NCBI GenBank assembly: GCA_937902285.1
Contig: CALGTB010000277.1
Coordinates: 1-10,169 of the forward strand
DNA: 10,169 bases
DNA from: an uncultured Actinomycetes bacterium
GTDB taxonomy: Bacteria; Actinomycetota; Actinomycetes; S36-B12
Direction: 5' to 3'
Notes under the pieces: model-generated
Databases searched by the model: none
Told to the model about the DNA's origin: nothing
What the model saw: the letters and a program-made list of their open reading frames with translations, nothing else
Shown: positions 1 to 6,260 of the stretch, piece after piece
Layout of the letters: each line of letters opens with the position of its first letter
How positions within the stretch are numbered: position 1 is the first letter of the stretch
Program-made: the position numbers and the translations under genes

Positions 1-87
1 CTGATCAAGTGGCACAACAATGGCACGATGATGACAATATTCTCGAAAAGCTTTGCAGCGCAACGGCTCTAGGCGGCCGGAAGTGGT
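1..87. mobile_element. Probable right end of an integrated element (non-coding tail)
   Basis: The first 60 bases hold 27 G or C (45 %), far below the GC-rich rest of the window, and no convincing gene starts here. The stretch ends exactly where the tRNA fragment begins. The direct repeat TGGCAC occurs at 10-15 and 21-26, one helical turn apart, a spacing often seen in integrase or excisionase arm sites. That this is the end of a genomic island or prophage is inferred from the neighbouring tRNA piece and the base composition. No integrase gene is inside the window. Confidence 0.4.
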
Positions 88-131
88 CTCATAATCTGGT
101 CGTCGTCGGTTCGAGCCCGACCCGCCCCACC
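88..131 (+). other. 3' fragment of a tRNA-Met (CAT) gene, probable attachment site
   Basis: The sequence reads as the 3' part of a tRNA: anticodon loop CTCATAA at 88-94 with anticodon CAT at 90-92, the 3' strand of the anticodon stem TCTGG (95-99), variable loop TCGTC (100-104), T-stem GTCGG (105-109) pairing with CCGAC (117-121) around loop TTCGAGC (110-116), acceptor strand CCGCCCC (122-128), then A at 129. The 5' partner is absent: an acceptor strand GGGGCGG and CCAGA before the loop should occur in the preceding 45 bases and do not. It is therefore a fragment, not a gene. Tyrosine recombinases of islands and phages commonly use the stretch from anticodon loop to 3' end of a tRNA as their att core, leaving a displaced 3' copy at the far end. 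The isoacceptor could be elongator Met or lysidine-modified Ile; Met is likelier. Confidence 0.75.
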
Positions 132-143
132 GTGATCCACCGA

Positions 144-695
144 CTACTGCGAAAGCCAGGCGAGCGCCACGGGATCGCTCTGCCCCTCCCAGGTGGCGCT
201 GAGTCTCGGCGCGCCGTCAGGAGCATCGGCCGGGATCGCGCGGCTGACTGCCAGGCGAGCGACTGAGGCGTCTCCGTCACCGGAGCCGACCGCGCGTGCC
301 ACCCACTCGGGGCGAGGCACAGGTGTGCCGTCCGCGAAGAACATGTCGACGTCCTGTGCGCCGGTGACGATGGCCTCCGTCGTCACCGCCACGTACACCG
401 GATCGCTGGGGCCGTCGTACACGAATCGGTGGCCGAGAACGGAATGCTCCATCTCTCCGATCAGCACGCCGTCGTCGACCGGGGACGAGCGGTAGGTCAT
501 CGGCACGTGGAACAGCCGGTGTCCGCTGCTCACGATGAACGTCTCGACCCCGACCTCGCCGGCCGGGTCGTCGAGCCGGAACGTCGCGACTCTGTCGATG
601 GGTCCACCGTCCTCGAAGAAGGCCTGGGTGGGCAGCCAGGCTGCCAGGAGTTCGAGTTTGGTGGGCGTGAGCTCGGCGCGGTGGACGATGGCCAT
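144..695 (-). CDS. Maltokinase N-terminal cap-like domain protein
   Basis: 183 residues. The opening (MAIVHRAELTPTKLELLAAW), the stretch RLDDPAGEVGVETFIV, the HVPMTYR segment, the EHSVLGHRFVYDGPSDPVYV core and a C-terminal ATWEGQ segment match the small actinobacterial proteins annotated as maltokinase N-terminal cap-like (CG0192-related). Full maltokinase phosphorylates maltose in the trehalose-to-glycogen (GlgE) route, but this protein is only the cap-sized module. It has no kinase lobe, so catalysis is not expected and its role is unknown. No signal peptide or membrane helix is visible, so it should be cytoplasmic. The ATG at 695 is preferred because TAGAGT lies six bases upstream, fitting a leaderless transcript. 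The stop is 12 bases from the tRNA fragment, so it is probably the first chromosomal gene beyond the integration site. The Rieske gene lies 61 bases upstream on the same strand. Confidence 0.8.
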   Translation of the reverse strand: MAIVHRAELTPTKLELLAAWLPTQAFFEDGGPIDRVATFRLDDPAGEVGVETFIVSSGHRLFHVPMTYRSSPVDDGVLIGEMEHSVLGHRFVYDGPSDPVYVAVTTEAIVTGAQDVDMFFADGTPVPRPEWVARAVGSGDGDASVARLAVSRAIPADAPDGAPRLSATWEGQSDPVALAWLSQ

Positions 696-707
696 GCGCG
701 AACTCTA
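696..707 (-). promoter_or_regulatory. -10 box for a leaderless start (cap-like protein)
   Basis: Read on the minus strand, TAGAGT (707-702) is followed by six bases and then ATG at 695. This matches the actinobacterial leaderless arrangement TANNNT-N6/7-ATG, in which transcription starts at the start codon. No Shine-Dalgarno sequence is present. No clear -35 hexamer is visible. Confidence 0.55.
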
Positions 708-756
708 GGGCCGAACGTGCGCGCGAGCCATGGTCGAAGCGCTCTTTCAGGCGAGG

Positions 757-1332
757 TCACACGCCGAACGCGAACAGGATGCCGTCAACCACCTCGGATC
801 GGTACTCGAGCAGGCCGCTCGGAGCCGGCCCGGACAGTCGAGCACCGGTCCACCCGTCGAACACCGAGTCATGGCAGCGGCAGGTCAGATGCGGATCCTC
901 GATGGTCACCACGCACCCGCGGTGGGTGCAGCGGCTGTCGAGGACCGTAAGCCCCTGCGCCGTTCGCAGGACGACCAGTTCGACCGGCCTTCCGGTCCGG
1001 TCGCGGACGGTGACCATCGACCGACTGCCGGCGGCGAAGGAGGCCAGCGGACCGAGGGGGACACCGATCCGGCTCTCCGGTGCCGTCGATGAGTCGGGGG
1101 AGAGGCTCGGAACGGGGTCTGCTGGCTGCAGGGCGGGAACACGCCGCACGCGTCGCCAGCGCAGTGCCCCGCGCCTGCCCGCGACGCACTCATGGAGCCA
1201 GCCGTTGGCGACGAGAAGCTCGCCTCGCCGGGTGCAGGCCGGAAGCGCGGTTGCCGCCGACCGACCCGCACTGGTGATGCCCATGACGGCGCCCACAGTG
1301 CCGACGACGAGGGCGCGGCGGCTGATGGTCAT
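757..1332 (-). CDS. Rieske [2Fe-2S] domain protein with Tat-type signal
   Basis: 191 residues from the ATG at 1332. The C-terminal half holds a full Rieske cluster site: CTHRGC (C135, H137, C140) and CRCHDSVF (C151, C153, H154). C135, H137, C151 and H154 would bind the cluster, and C140 and C153 form the usual disulfide of high-potential Rieske proteins. The N-terminus has ISRRALVV followed by a hydrophobic stretch, a twin-arginine signal, so the protein is probably folded with its cluster and exported. Between them, about residues 33-65, lies an unrecognised segment with two cysteines (C33, C49) and several W and R residues. The reading frame stays open to a GTG at 1374, but that would put 14 residues before the signal. 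No good Shine-Dalgarno sequence marks either start. The SGNH hydrolase gene is 49 bases upstream, perhaps co-transcribed. No cytochrome or oxygenase partner is in view, so its electron partner is unknown. Confidence 0.85.
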   Translation of the reverse strand: MTISRRALVVGTVGAVMGITSAGRSAATALPACTRRGELLVANGWLHECVAGRRGALRWRRVRRVPALQPADPVPSLSPDSSTAPESRIGVPLGPLASFAAGSRSMVTVRDRTGRPVELVVLRTAQGLTVLDSRCTHRGCVVTIEDPHLTCRCHDSVFDGWTGARLSGPAPSGLLEYRSEVVDGILFAFGV

Positions 1333-1381
1333 CGAGGCAGTGAAGCAGGCGCCGATGAACAGGTCATGAACCACGCGGGTC

Positions 1382-2029
1382 TCACTGTCGAGCGAGAGGT
1401 CCCATCGGGACGTACGGATTCGTCAGGATGATGACCCGGCGCTCGGCGTCCGCCACCATGCGGGCGTATCCGGTGCAGCCATCGGGGGTGAGGTGGATGC
1501 CGTCGCCTCCCAGCCATCGGGGGTGCTCGTCGGAGAGCGCCTGCCAGTCGGCGACGTGGGCATTGGGATACCGGCGCGGAAGGGCGCGGATCGCCTTGTT
1601 GGTCGAGGCCTCGAACGTGTAGCGGGGGGTGCCATCGGGCAGCTGCACCGTCACGAAGACGACCTGGCGCTTCCTCCCGATGGTGTCCATGATGGCGTCG
1701 AACTGCCAGCGTTCGGCACCCCCGTTCGTGCCCGCATGCACGACCACGATGTCCGGAAGCGGTCGGTACCGCCCGAGCTCCGGGGGTACGGCCCTCACGT
1801 TGCGCGACCCCTGGGCATCCACGTGGAAGCCGCGCCTCTCGAGGCAGGGCTGGGCCCCCAGCATGACGGAGTCGCCCACGGCCAGGGTCGGCGAGTCCTC
1901 CCGCGCCGATGCGATGGCCACTCCGCCAGCGGGCGGGGGAGGCAGCATCAGGAGAGCCACGCCGAGCGCCGTGGCGACACCTGCAACGGCGTCACGAGCA
2001 GCCATGGCCCCACCGTACGCCCTCAGCAT
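1382..2029 (-). CDS. Secreted SGNH/GDSL-family hydrolase
   Basis: 215 residues. A signal peptide runs over about residues 9-40 (MAARDAVAGVATALGVALLM, then prolines and SARED). The mature part carries SGNH blocks: VGDSVMLGA with the nucleophilic serine, VVVHAGTNGG as the Gly/Asn block, and GDGIHLTPDG with the Asp-His pair. The same set is seen in the SGNH domains of actinobacterial O-acyltransferases, where they act on acetyl or acyl esters of cell-wall sugars; here the domain stands alone. An extracellular esterase or acyltransferase on cell-envelope glycans is the likely role, but the substrate is not shown. The start at 2029 is chosen because a perfect AGGAGG lies seven bases upstream; the ATG at 2005 is the alternative. 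The frame is open to 2536, but that extension is composition-biased and overlaps the divergent secreted-protein gene. Confidence 0.85.
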   Translation of the reverse strand: MLRAYGGAMAARDAVAGVATALGVALLMLPPPPAGGVAIASAREDSPTLAVGDSVMLGAQPCLERRGFHVDAQGSRNVRAVPPELGRYRPLPDIVVVHAGTNGGAERWQFDAIMDTIGRKRQVVFVTVQLPDGTPRYTFEASTNKAIRALPRRYPNAHVADWQALSDEHPRWLGGDGIHLTPDGCTGYARMVADAERRVIILTNPYVPMGPLARQ

Positions 2030-2042
2030 CGGCGGGCCTCCT
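2030..2042 (-). promoter_or_regulatory. Shine-Dalgarno site fixing the SGNH hydrolase start
   Basis: On the minus strand AGGAGG (2042-2037) is followed by seven bases and the ATG at 2029. This supports that start over the downstream ATG at 2005 and over the much longer open frame. Confidence 0.7.
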
Positions 2043-2073
2043 GACGAACGTGCCCATACCGGCGCGCCTCCTG
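2030..2073. repeat. Imperfect 14-base direct repeat in divergent promoter region
   Basis: CGGCGGGCCTCCTG (2030-2043) and CGGCGCGCCTCCTG (2060-2073) differ at one base and start 30 bases apart. The first copy contains the Shine-Dalgarno site of the SGNH hydrolase on the other strand. The pair lies in the 96-base gap between the hydrolase and the divergent secreted-protein gene. It may be a regulatory site or chance in GC-rich DNA. Confidence 0.35.
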
Positions 2074-2125
2074 CCCCGATGCCGGAGCATGGTGGTCGTC
2101 CCCGTCCACCTACCTGGGAGCCCGC

Positions 2126-2650
2126 ATGAGAGTGCTCGCCGCCGCCGTCGTCACGGCCGCCATCGTCGTCGTGACAGGGGTGACGGCCGTCCCTGCGCAG
2201 GCCCAGCCCTCGCCTGACGTCACGTCGACCTCGCTGACGTCCCCCTACGCCGAGGCGGGCACGGGCGCGAGCGTGATCGCGTCCATGAAGCAGTGGGAGT
2301 ACGCCGACATCTCCTACAACGTCTCGTTCGAGGGGTTCACGGCACTCGGCGCGTTCCCGTTTGGGCGTGGCTCGTGCCCGGCGAGCCTCGTCACGGTGAG
2401 TGCGACAGCGAAGGTGTTCAAGTGCGGGTGGGTGCAGCACGGCTCGAGCGCCACTCTCAGGCTGGCGCTCCGGGGGACGTTCGATCGCAGCCGCATCTCG
2501 GTGACGCTGGCTGACGGCGCGATGACCGCGCCCCATCGGCCGGGTGTGTACGCCGTGACGGTCTCGGGCTGGTCCTTCGATGACGTCGTGGGGTCGGTTC
2601 GGGTCTGCCCGGCCGAGGGCGGCTCGCGCGGGGACGTCGCGGCCTGCTGA
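2126..2650 (+). CDS. Secreted protein of unknown function, four cysteines
   Basis: 174 residues. I do not recognise the family. Residues 1-26 are a classical Sec signal peptide (hydrophobic stretch of A, V, I and T ending in AQA before Q27). The mature part, about 148 residues, is rich in S, T, V, G and aromatics with alternating strand-like patterns (SYNVSFEGFTALGAF, SATLRLALRGTF, RISVTLADG, GVYAVTVSGW), suggesting an all-beta fold. It has exactly four cysteines (C84, C100, C161, C174, the last being the final residue), enough for two disulfides. The ATG at 2126 has GGGAG five bases upstream. It diverges from the SGNH hydrolase gene and ends six bases from the convergent molybdenum hydroxylase gene. 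Secretion is well supported; function is open. Confidence 0.75.
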   Translation: MRVLAAAVVTAAIVVVTGVTAVPAQAQPSPDVTSTSLTSPYAEAGTGASVIASMKQWEYADISYNVSFEGFTALGAFPFGRGSCPASLVTVSATAKVFKCGWVQHGSSATLRLALRGTFDRSRISVTLADGAMTAPHRPGVYAVTVSGWSFDDVVGSVRVCPAEGGSRGDVAAC

Positions 2651-2658
2651 CGCAGGTC
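2641..2658. terminator. Stem-loop over two convergent stop codons
   Basis: The bases GGCCTGC (2641-2647), TGAC loop (2648-2651) and GCAGGTC (2652-2658) can form a seven-pair stem including one G-U pair. It spans the stop codon of the secreted-protein gene and reaches that of the molybdenum hydroxylase on the other strand. No T-tract follows on either side, so it would be a non-canonical, possibly bidirectional terminator. Confidence 0.4.
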
Positions 2659-5368
2659 AGGGCCTCTGCAGCTGCGCGAAGATCAGCGGGGGCGTGAAGG
2701 GCAGGTCGCGGAAGCGGACCCCCGTCGCATCGTGGAGGGCGTTCGCGATCGCCGGGGCGACCGGGTCGATGGGAGGCTCGCCGGCGCCCTTGGCGCCGAA
2801 AGGGCCATACGAGTCGCGCTGGACCGCGTAGTGGACCTCGATCGGCGGGGTGTCGGCGAAGTTGGGGATGCGGTACATCCGCAGCCCGGGGTTCAGCACC
2901 TCGCCCTGAGGTCCGGTCTGGAACCACTCGGTCAGCGTCCCGCCGATGCCCATGGTGACCGCGCCCTCGACCTGTCCGCGCAGCTGCATCGGGTTGATCA
3001 CCACCCCGGCATCGACCGCATGCGCCACCTGCAGCAGCGTGATCTCACCGGTGGTCGTGTTCACGGCGAGGCGGACACCGTGCGCGTTGAAGCCGTTGCT
3101 GATGGGTGACCCGTACGAGCGACGGGCCTGCGCCAGCGTCACGCCCTCGGCCGCGGCCGCCGCCCGCAGGTCGACGAGGCTGATGAACGCGTCGCCCGCG
3201 CGGACCCCGTCGGCCTCGAGAGTGCAGGCCTCGACGTCCACGGCGAGCCGTCGGGCGGCATAGCCCAGCACGCGGTGGGCGAGGGCGGCCGAGGCCAGTG
3301 CCACGGCCTTGCCCGCCACATTGAGGCCGGCACTGGCGAACGCCCCGGTGTCCCAGCCGCTCGTCTCGGTGTCCCCATGCAGCACGGTCACCCGGTCGAT
3401 GGTCGTGCTGAGGCTGGCGGCGGCGAACTGCGCCTGGGCCGTCGTCGTGCCGTTCCCGAACTCGCAGGTGCCGACGTTGACCTGGTAGGTGCCGTCCTCC
3501 ATCAGCGTCACGCTGGCCTCGGAGCGGTGCTCGGTGGGCGGCGACGACTCGAACATCGAGATGGCGAAGCCGGTGCCGACCGCCCAGTCATCGCCCGCGG
3601 GCGCCTCGACCCCGTTGCCGCGTGCGAGCGCGGCCTCCACGAGGTCGATGCACTGGTCGAGCGCGTAGTCGGCGATGACGTCGTCGCCGGGTCCCTCGTG
3701 GATGCCGATGTCGTCGCCGGGCACCACCATGTTGCGGCGGCGGAACTCCAGGGGATCCATGCCGATCCGGCGTGCCAGCTCGTCCATGGCCGACTCGACG
3801 GCGAACGTCGGCTGGACGGCTCCGTAGCCGCGCATCGCCCCGGACGGGACGTTGTTGGTGTAGACAGCGCGCCCGTCGTACCGCTTGTTTCGGCAGCGGT
3901 ACCAGGTCAGTGCACCGGTGCTCGCGTAGAGGGTCTCGCCGCCGTGATTGCCGTAGGCGCCGGTGTTCGACGTGACGTCCATCTGCATCGCGGTCAGCTG
4001 ACCGTCCGACGTGGCCCCGAGCCGCACGTGGATGCGCATGGGGTGCCGGGGTGCTGCTCCGTAGAACTCCTCCTCGCGGGTGAACTCCCACTGCACCGGG
4101 CGGCCGGTGTCGAGGGTGGCCAGGACGCACAGGTCCTCCGTGAACACCTCCTGCTTGCCGCCGAAGCCGCCGCCGACGCGCTTGGTGAACACGTGGACGT
4201 CGCTCGCCTGGAGGTCGAACAGGTAGCAGAGCTTGGTGCGCGTGAGGAAGGGCGTCTGGGTGCTCGTGCGCACCTGAAGGACGCCGTCCTCGCCGACCCA
4301 CGTGACGCTGCCGTGGGTTTCGAGAGCCGACTGGGCCATGCGAGGCGTCGTGTAGGTGGCCTCGTGGACCGCATCCGCGGCCGCGAAGCCGGCCTCGACG
4401 TCGCCGCGGCCCTCGTGGATCTCGAGCAGGATGTTCCTCTCGGGATGGCGGATGAACGAGTCGGTGGTGCCCTTGGGATGGATCACCGGGGCACCGGGCT
4501 TCATGGCGTCCTGCGGATCGAACACCGCGGGCAGCACCTCCCAGTCGATCACGACGCGGCGGCAGCCCTCCTCCGCCGCTCCCACGCTGGTGGCGACGAC
4601 GGCCACCATGCGCTGCCCCACGAACCGGGCAACGGTGTCGAGCATGCGAGTGTCATCGGGATCCACGAGGTGGTTCTCATGGCACGCCGTGTCGTAGAGC
4701 CGATCCGGCACGTCCTCGTGGGTGTAGACCGCCACCACACCGGGAACGGCCTTCGCCGCGGTCGTGTCGATCGAGAGGGCGCGGGCGTGGGCGTGCGGCG
4801 ATCGCACGACCTTGAGGTGCAGGACATCGGGGATGTCGTGGTCCATCGTGTACTCGACACTGCCCGTGACCACCCCGTGCCCCTCCAGGGGCGGGATGCT
4901 CGCGCCGACCGCCTGCCCGGCAGGCACCTCCTCGTCGATGCCGCTGATGCCGTTGATGGCGTCGGCGATCGCCCGGTAGCCCGTGCAGCGGCACAGGGAG
5001 CCGCGCAGGGAGGCGGGGAGGTCGGCACGCTGCTCCTCGTTCATCCCCGCGCAGGTCATGATCATGCCTGCCGTGCAGAAGCCGCACTGGAAGCCGGGCG
5101 CCTTGAGGAACTGCTCCTGCACGGGATGCAGGGTGTCGCCGTCCGCAAGCCCTTCGATGGTGGTCACGGCGTGCCGCTCGGCCTGCATCGCGGACACCAG
5201 GCAGCTGTGCACCGGCTTCCCGTCGAGCCAGACGGTGCAGGCCCCGCAGTCGCCGCTGTCGCAGCCCTTCTTGACGCCGTGATGCCCGAGCTCGCGGAGG
5301 TAGGTGCGCAGGCACTGCCCGGGAGCGGGGGTGGCGTCGAAGGTCGTTCCGTTGACGGTGATGGCCAT
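2657..5368 (-). CDS. Molybdenum hydroxylase, fused [2Fe-2S] and Mo-binding subunit (xanthine dehydrogenase family)
   Basis: 903 residues. Order: plant-ferredoxin-like [2Fe-2S] domain (about 1-75; C36, C41, C44, C56), helical [2Fe-2S] domain (75-145; C95, C98, C126, C128), linker, xanthine dehydrogenase a/b-hammerhead domain (about 155-280; LKVVRSPHAHAR), then the molybdopterin-binding domain (about 295-895) with VGGGFGGKQE (398-407), GAMRGYG (510-516), CEFGNGTTT (635-643) and GAKGAGEPP (858-866). E864 matches the catalytic glutamate of the family. It should hydroxylate a heterocycle or aldehyde using water, passing electrons through the two clusters to the FAD protein encoded just upstream. 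Fe-S and Mo domains are usually separate genes in bacterial three-subunit enzymes; the fusion resembles Desulfovibrio gigas aldehyde oxidoreductase (about 907 residues). GAMRGYG argues against form I CO dehydrogenase (AYxCSFR). AGGAG lies five bases before the ATG at 5368; the frame is open to 5473 but that overlaps the FAD gene. The substrate is unknown. Confidence 0.95.
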   Translation of the reverse strand: MAITVNGTTFDATPAPGQCLRTYLRELGHHGVKKGCDSGDCGACTVWLDGKPVHSCLVSAMQAERHAVTTIEGLADGDTLHPVQEQFLKAPGFQCGFCTAGMIMTCAGMNEEQRADLPASLRGSLCRCTGYRAIADAINGISGIDEEVPAGQAVGASIPPLEGHGVVTGSVEYTMDHDIPDVLHLKVVRSPHAHARALSIDTTAAKAVPGVVAVYTHEDVPDRLYDTACHENHLVDPDDTRMLDTVARFVGQRMVAVVATSVGAAEEGCRRVVIDWEVLPAVFDPQDAMKPGAPVIHPKGTTDSFIRHPERNILLEIHEGRGDVEAGFAAADAVHEATYTTPRMAQSALETHGSVTWVGEDGVLQVRTSTQTPFLTRTKLCYLFDLQASDVHVFTKRVGGGFGGKQEVFTEDLCVLATLDTGRPVQWEFTREEEFYGAAPRHPMRIHVRLGATSDGQLTAMQMDVTSNTGAYGNHGGETLYASTGALTWYRCRNKRYDGRAVYTNNVPSGAMRGYGAVQPTFAVESAMDELARRIGMDPLEFRRRNMVVPGDDIGIHEGPGDDVIADYALDQCIDLVEAALARGNGVEAPAGDDWAVGTGFAISMFESSPPTEHRSEASVTLMEDGTYQVNVGTCEFGNGTTTAQAQFAAASLSTTIDRVTVLHGDTETSGWDTGAFASAGLNVAGKAVALASAALAHRVLGYAARRLAVDVEACTLEADGVRAGDAFISLVDLRAAAAAEGVTLAQARRSYGSPISNGFNAHGVRLAVNTTTGEITLLQVAHAVDAGVVINPMQLRGQVEGAVTMGIGGTLTEWFQTGPQGEVLNPGLRMYRIPNFADTPPIEVHYAVQRDSYGPFGAKGAGEPPIDPVAPAIANALHDATGVRFRDLPFTPPLIFAQLQRP

Positions 5369-5379
5369 GGGGGCTCCTG

Positions 5380-6201
5380 TCAGGCGCTGGCGAGCTCGGC
5401 GCGGATCTGCTCCGCGAAGACATGGGTCAGGTGCCGGCGATGGGCCGGCGTGCCGTTGGGATCGTCGAACCACAGGTCCTCGGGCACGAGCTCATCGATC
5501 GAGGCCCGCACGTCGTCCGCGGTCGGAGCGCCATCGAAGCGCAGGTGGACGGGGTGGATGGTCGAGGCACTCACGGTGATGAGGATCTCTCCGGATGCCG
5601 TGTCCTGGGTTCCGACCAGGTAGACGCTCGAGCGCCCGTGCTTGGTCAGCGTGAAGCGCCGCACCGTGAACCGCCGGAGCAGTGACGTCGTCGGGATGTG
5701 AATCGACCTCAGCAGTTCGCCGGGCTCGAGGATGTTGGCGTTGTTGCCCGTCACGAAGTCGATGGCGGGCACGACCCGGGAGCTGCCGTCGGTGGACCAC
5801 AGCGTGTAGCTCGCCTCCAGTGCCGCGCACATCGTCACCATCGGGCCGGCCGGCAGCGAGGCGCAGATGTTCCCGCCGACCGTCTGCCGGTTCCAGACCT
5901 TGAAGCTCGCGAGGTACTCCTCGACGCTCTGGCGCAGGAACGTCCCCGCCCGCCACTCGGCTGGAGGGGAGAACTCGTGGAGCTCGGTGATCCCGCAGGT
6001 GGCCGCCAGCTCGAGGCCGTCGTCGGTGACGGTGATGCTCGGCCAGCCCATATGCGACAGGTCGCGCAGCCGCCGCAGGTGCGGCATCGGGGTGTAGAAG
6101 ATGAGTGTGCCTCCGGCGAGCCACGCGTCACCGTCGCGCCAGTCCGCCATGGGGTCGTGCGGCGGCGGCACGACGAACTCCTGAACTGTGCTCTGGTCCA
6201 T
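5380..6201 (-). CDS. FAD-binding subunit of molybdenum hydroxylase
   Basis: 273 residues, the usual size for the medium subunit of xanthine dehydrogenase or CO dehydrogenase-type enzymes. The two FAD-binding loops are visible: LAGGT (28-32) and TVGGNI (107-112). Also seen are LEPGELLRSI (158-167) and a KHGRSSVYLVG segment (188-197) typical of the family, followed by a short flavoprotein C-terminal domain (about 175-270). It takes electrons from the [2Fe-2S] clusters and hands them to NAD or another acceptor. It is cytoplasmic with no signal. The stop is 11 bases before the ATG of the fused subunit, with the next Shine-Dalgarno site starting one base after the stop, so the two are surely one operon and likely translationally coupled. 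The ATG at 6201 is preceded by TAGGGT plus six bases, a leaderless start, so this pair may have its own promoter separate from the hydratase gene upstream. Confidence 0.93.
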   Translation of the reverse strand: MDQSTVQEFVVPPPHDPMADWRDGDAWLAGGTLIFYTPMPHLRRLRDLSHMGWPSITVTDDGLELAATCGITELHEFSPPAEWRAGTFLRQSVEEYLASFKVWNRQTVGGNICASLPAGPMVTMCAALEASYTLWSTDGSSRVVPAIDFVTGNNANILEPGELLRSIHIPTTSLLRRFTVRRFTLTKHGRSSVYLVGTQDTASGEILITVSASTIHPVHLRFDGAPTADDVRASIDELVPEDLWFDDPNGTPAHRRHLTHVFAEQIRAELASA

Positions 6202-6213
6202 CTGCGCACCCTA
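6202..6213 (-). promoter_or_regulatory. -10 box for a leaderless start (FAD subunit)
   Basis: On the minus strand TAGGGT (6213-6208), six bases, then ATG at 6201. This fits the actinobacterial leaderless pattern TANNNT-N6/7-ATG. It lies in the 59-base gap after the hydratase gene and would give the molybdenum hydroxylase pair its own promoter. No convincing -35 hexamer is seen. Confidence 0.6.
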
Positions 6214-6260
6214 CGAGGCGGGGCCTGCGCATGCTGACGTTGCCCGAATCGCGCTCCGGG

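Noticed and set aside
55..131. A complete tRNA gene
   Set aside because: The 3' half is clear but the 5' acceptor strand, D-arm and 5' anticodon stem cannot be found in the preceding bases.
9..266. 85-codon open frame across the tRNA fragment
   Set aside because: It crosses the tRNA piece and the end of the cap-like gene, with no ribosome site and no recognisable protein features.
2030..2536. Upstream extension of the SGNH hydrolase frame
   Set aside because: The added part is R/H/G-rich, overlaps the secreted-protein gene with its own signal peptide and ribosome site, and a perfect AGGAGG marks the start at 2029.
3275..5623. 782-codon open frame on the plus strand, antisense to the molybdenum hydroxylase
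   Set aside because: It mirrors the third-position GC bias of the real gene, has no family motifs, and is rich in G, R, H and V as expected of a shadow frame.
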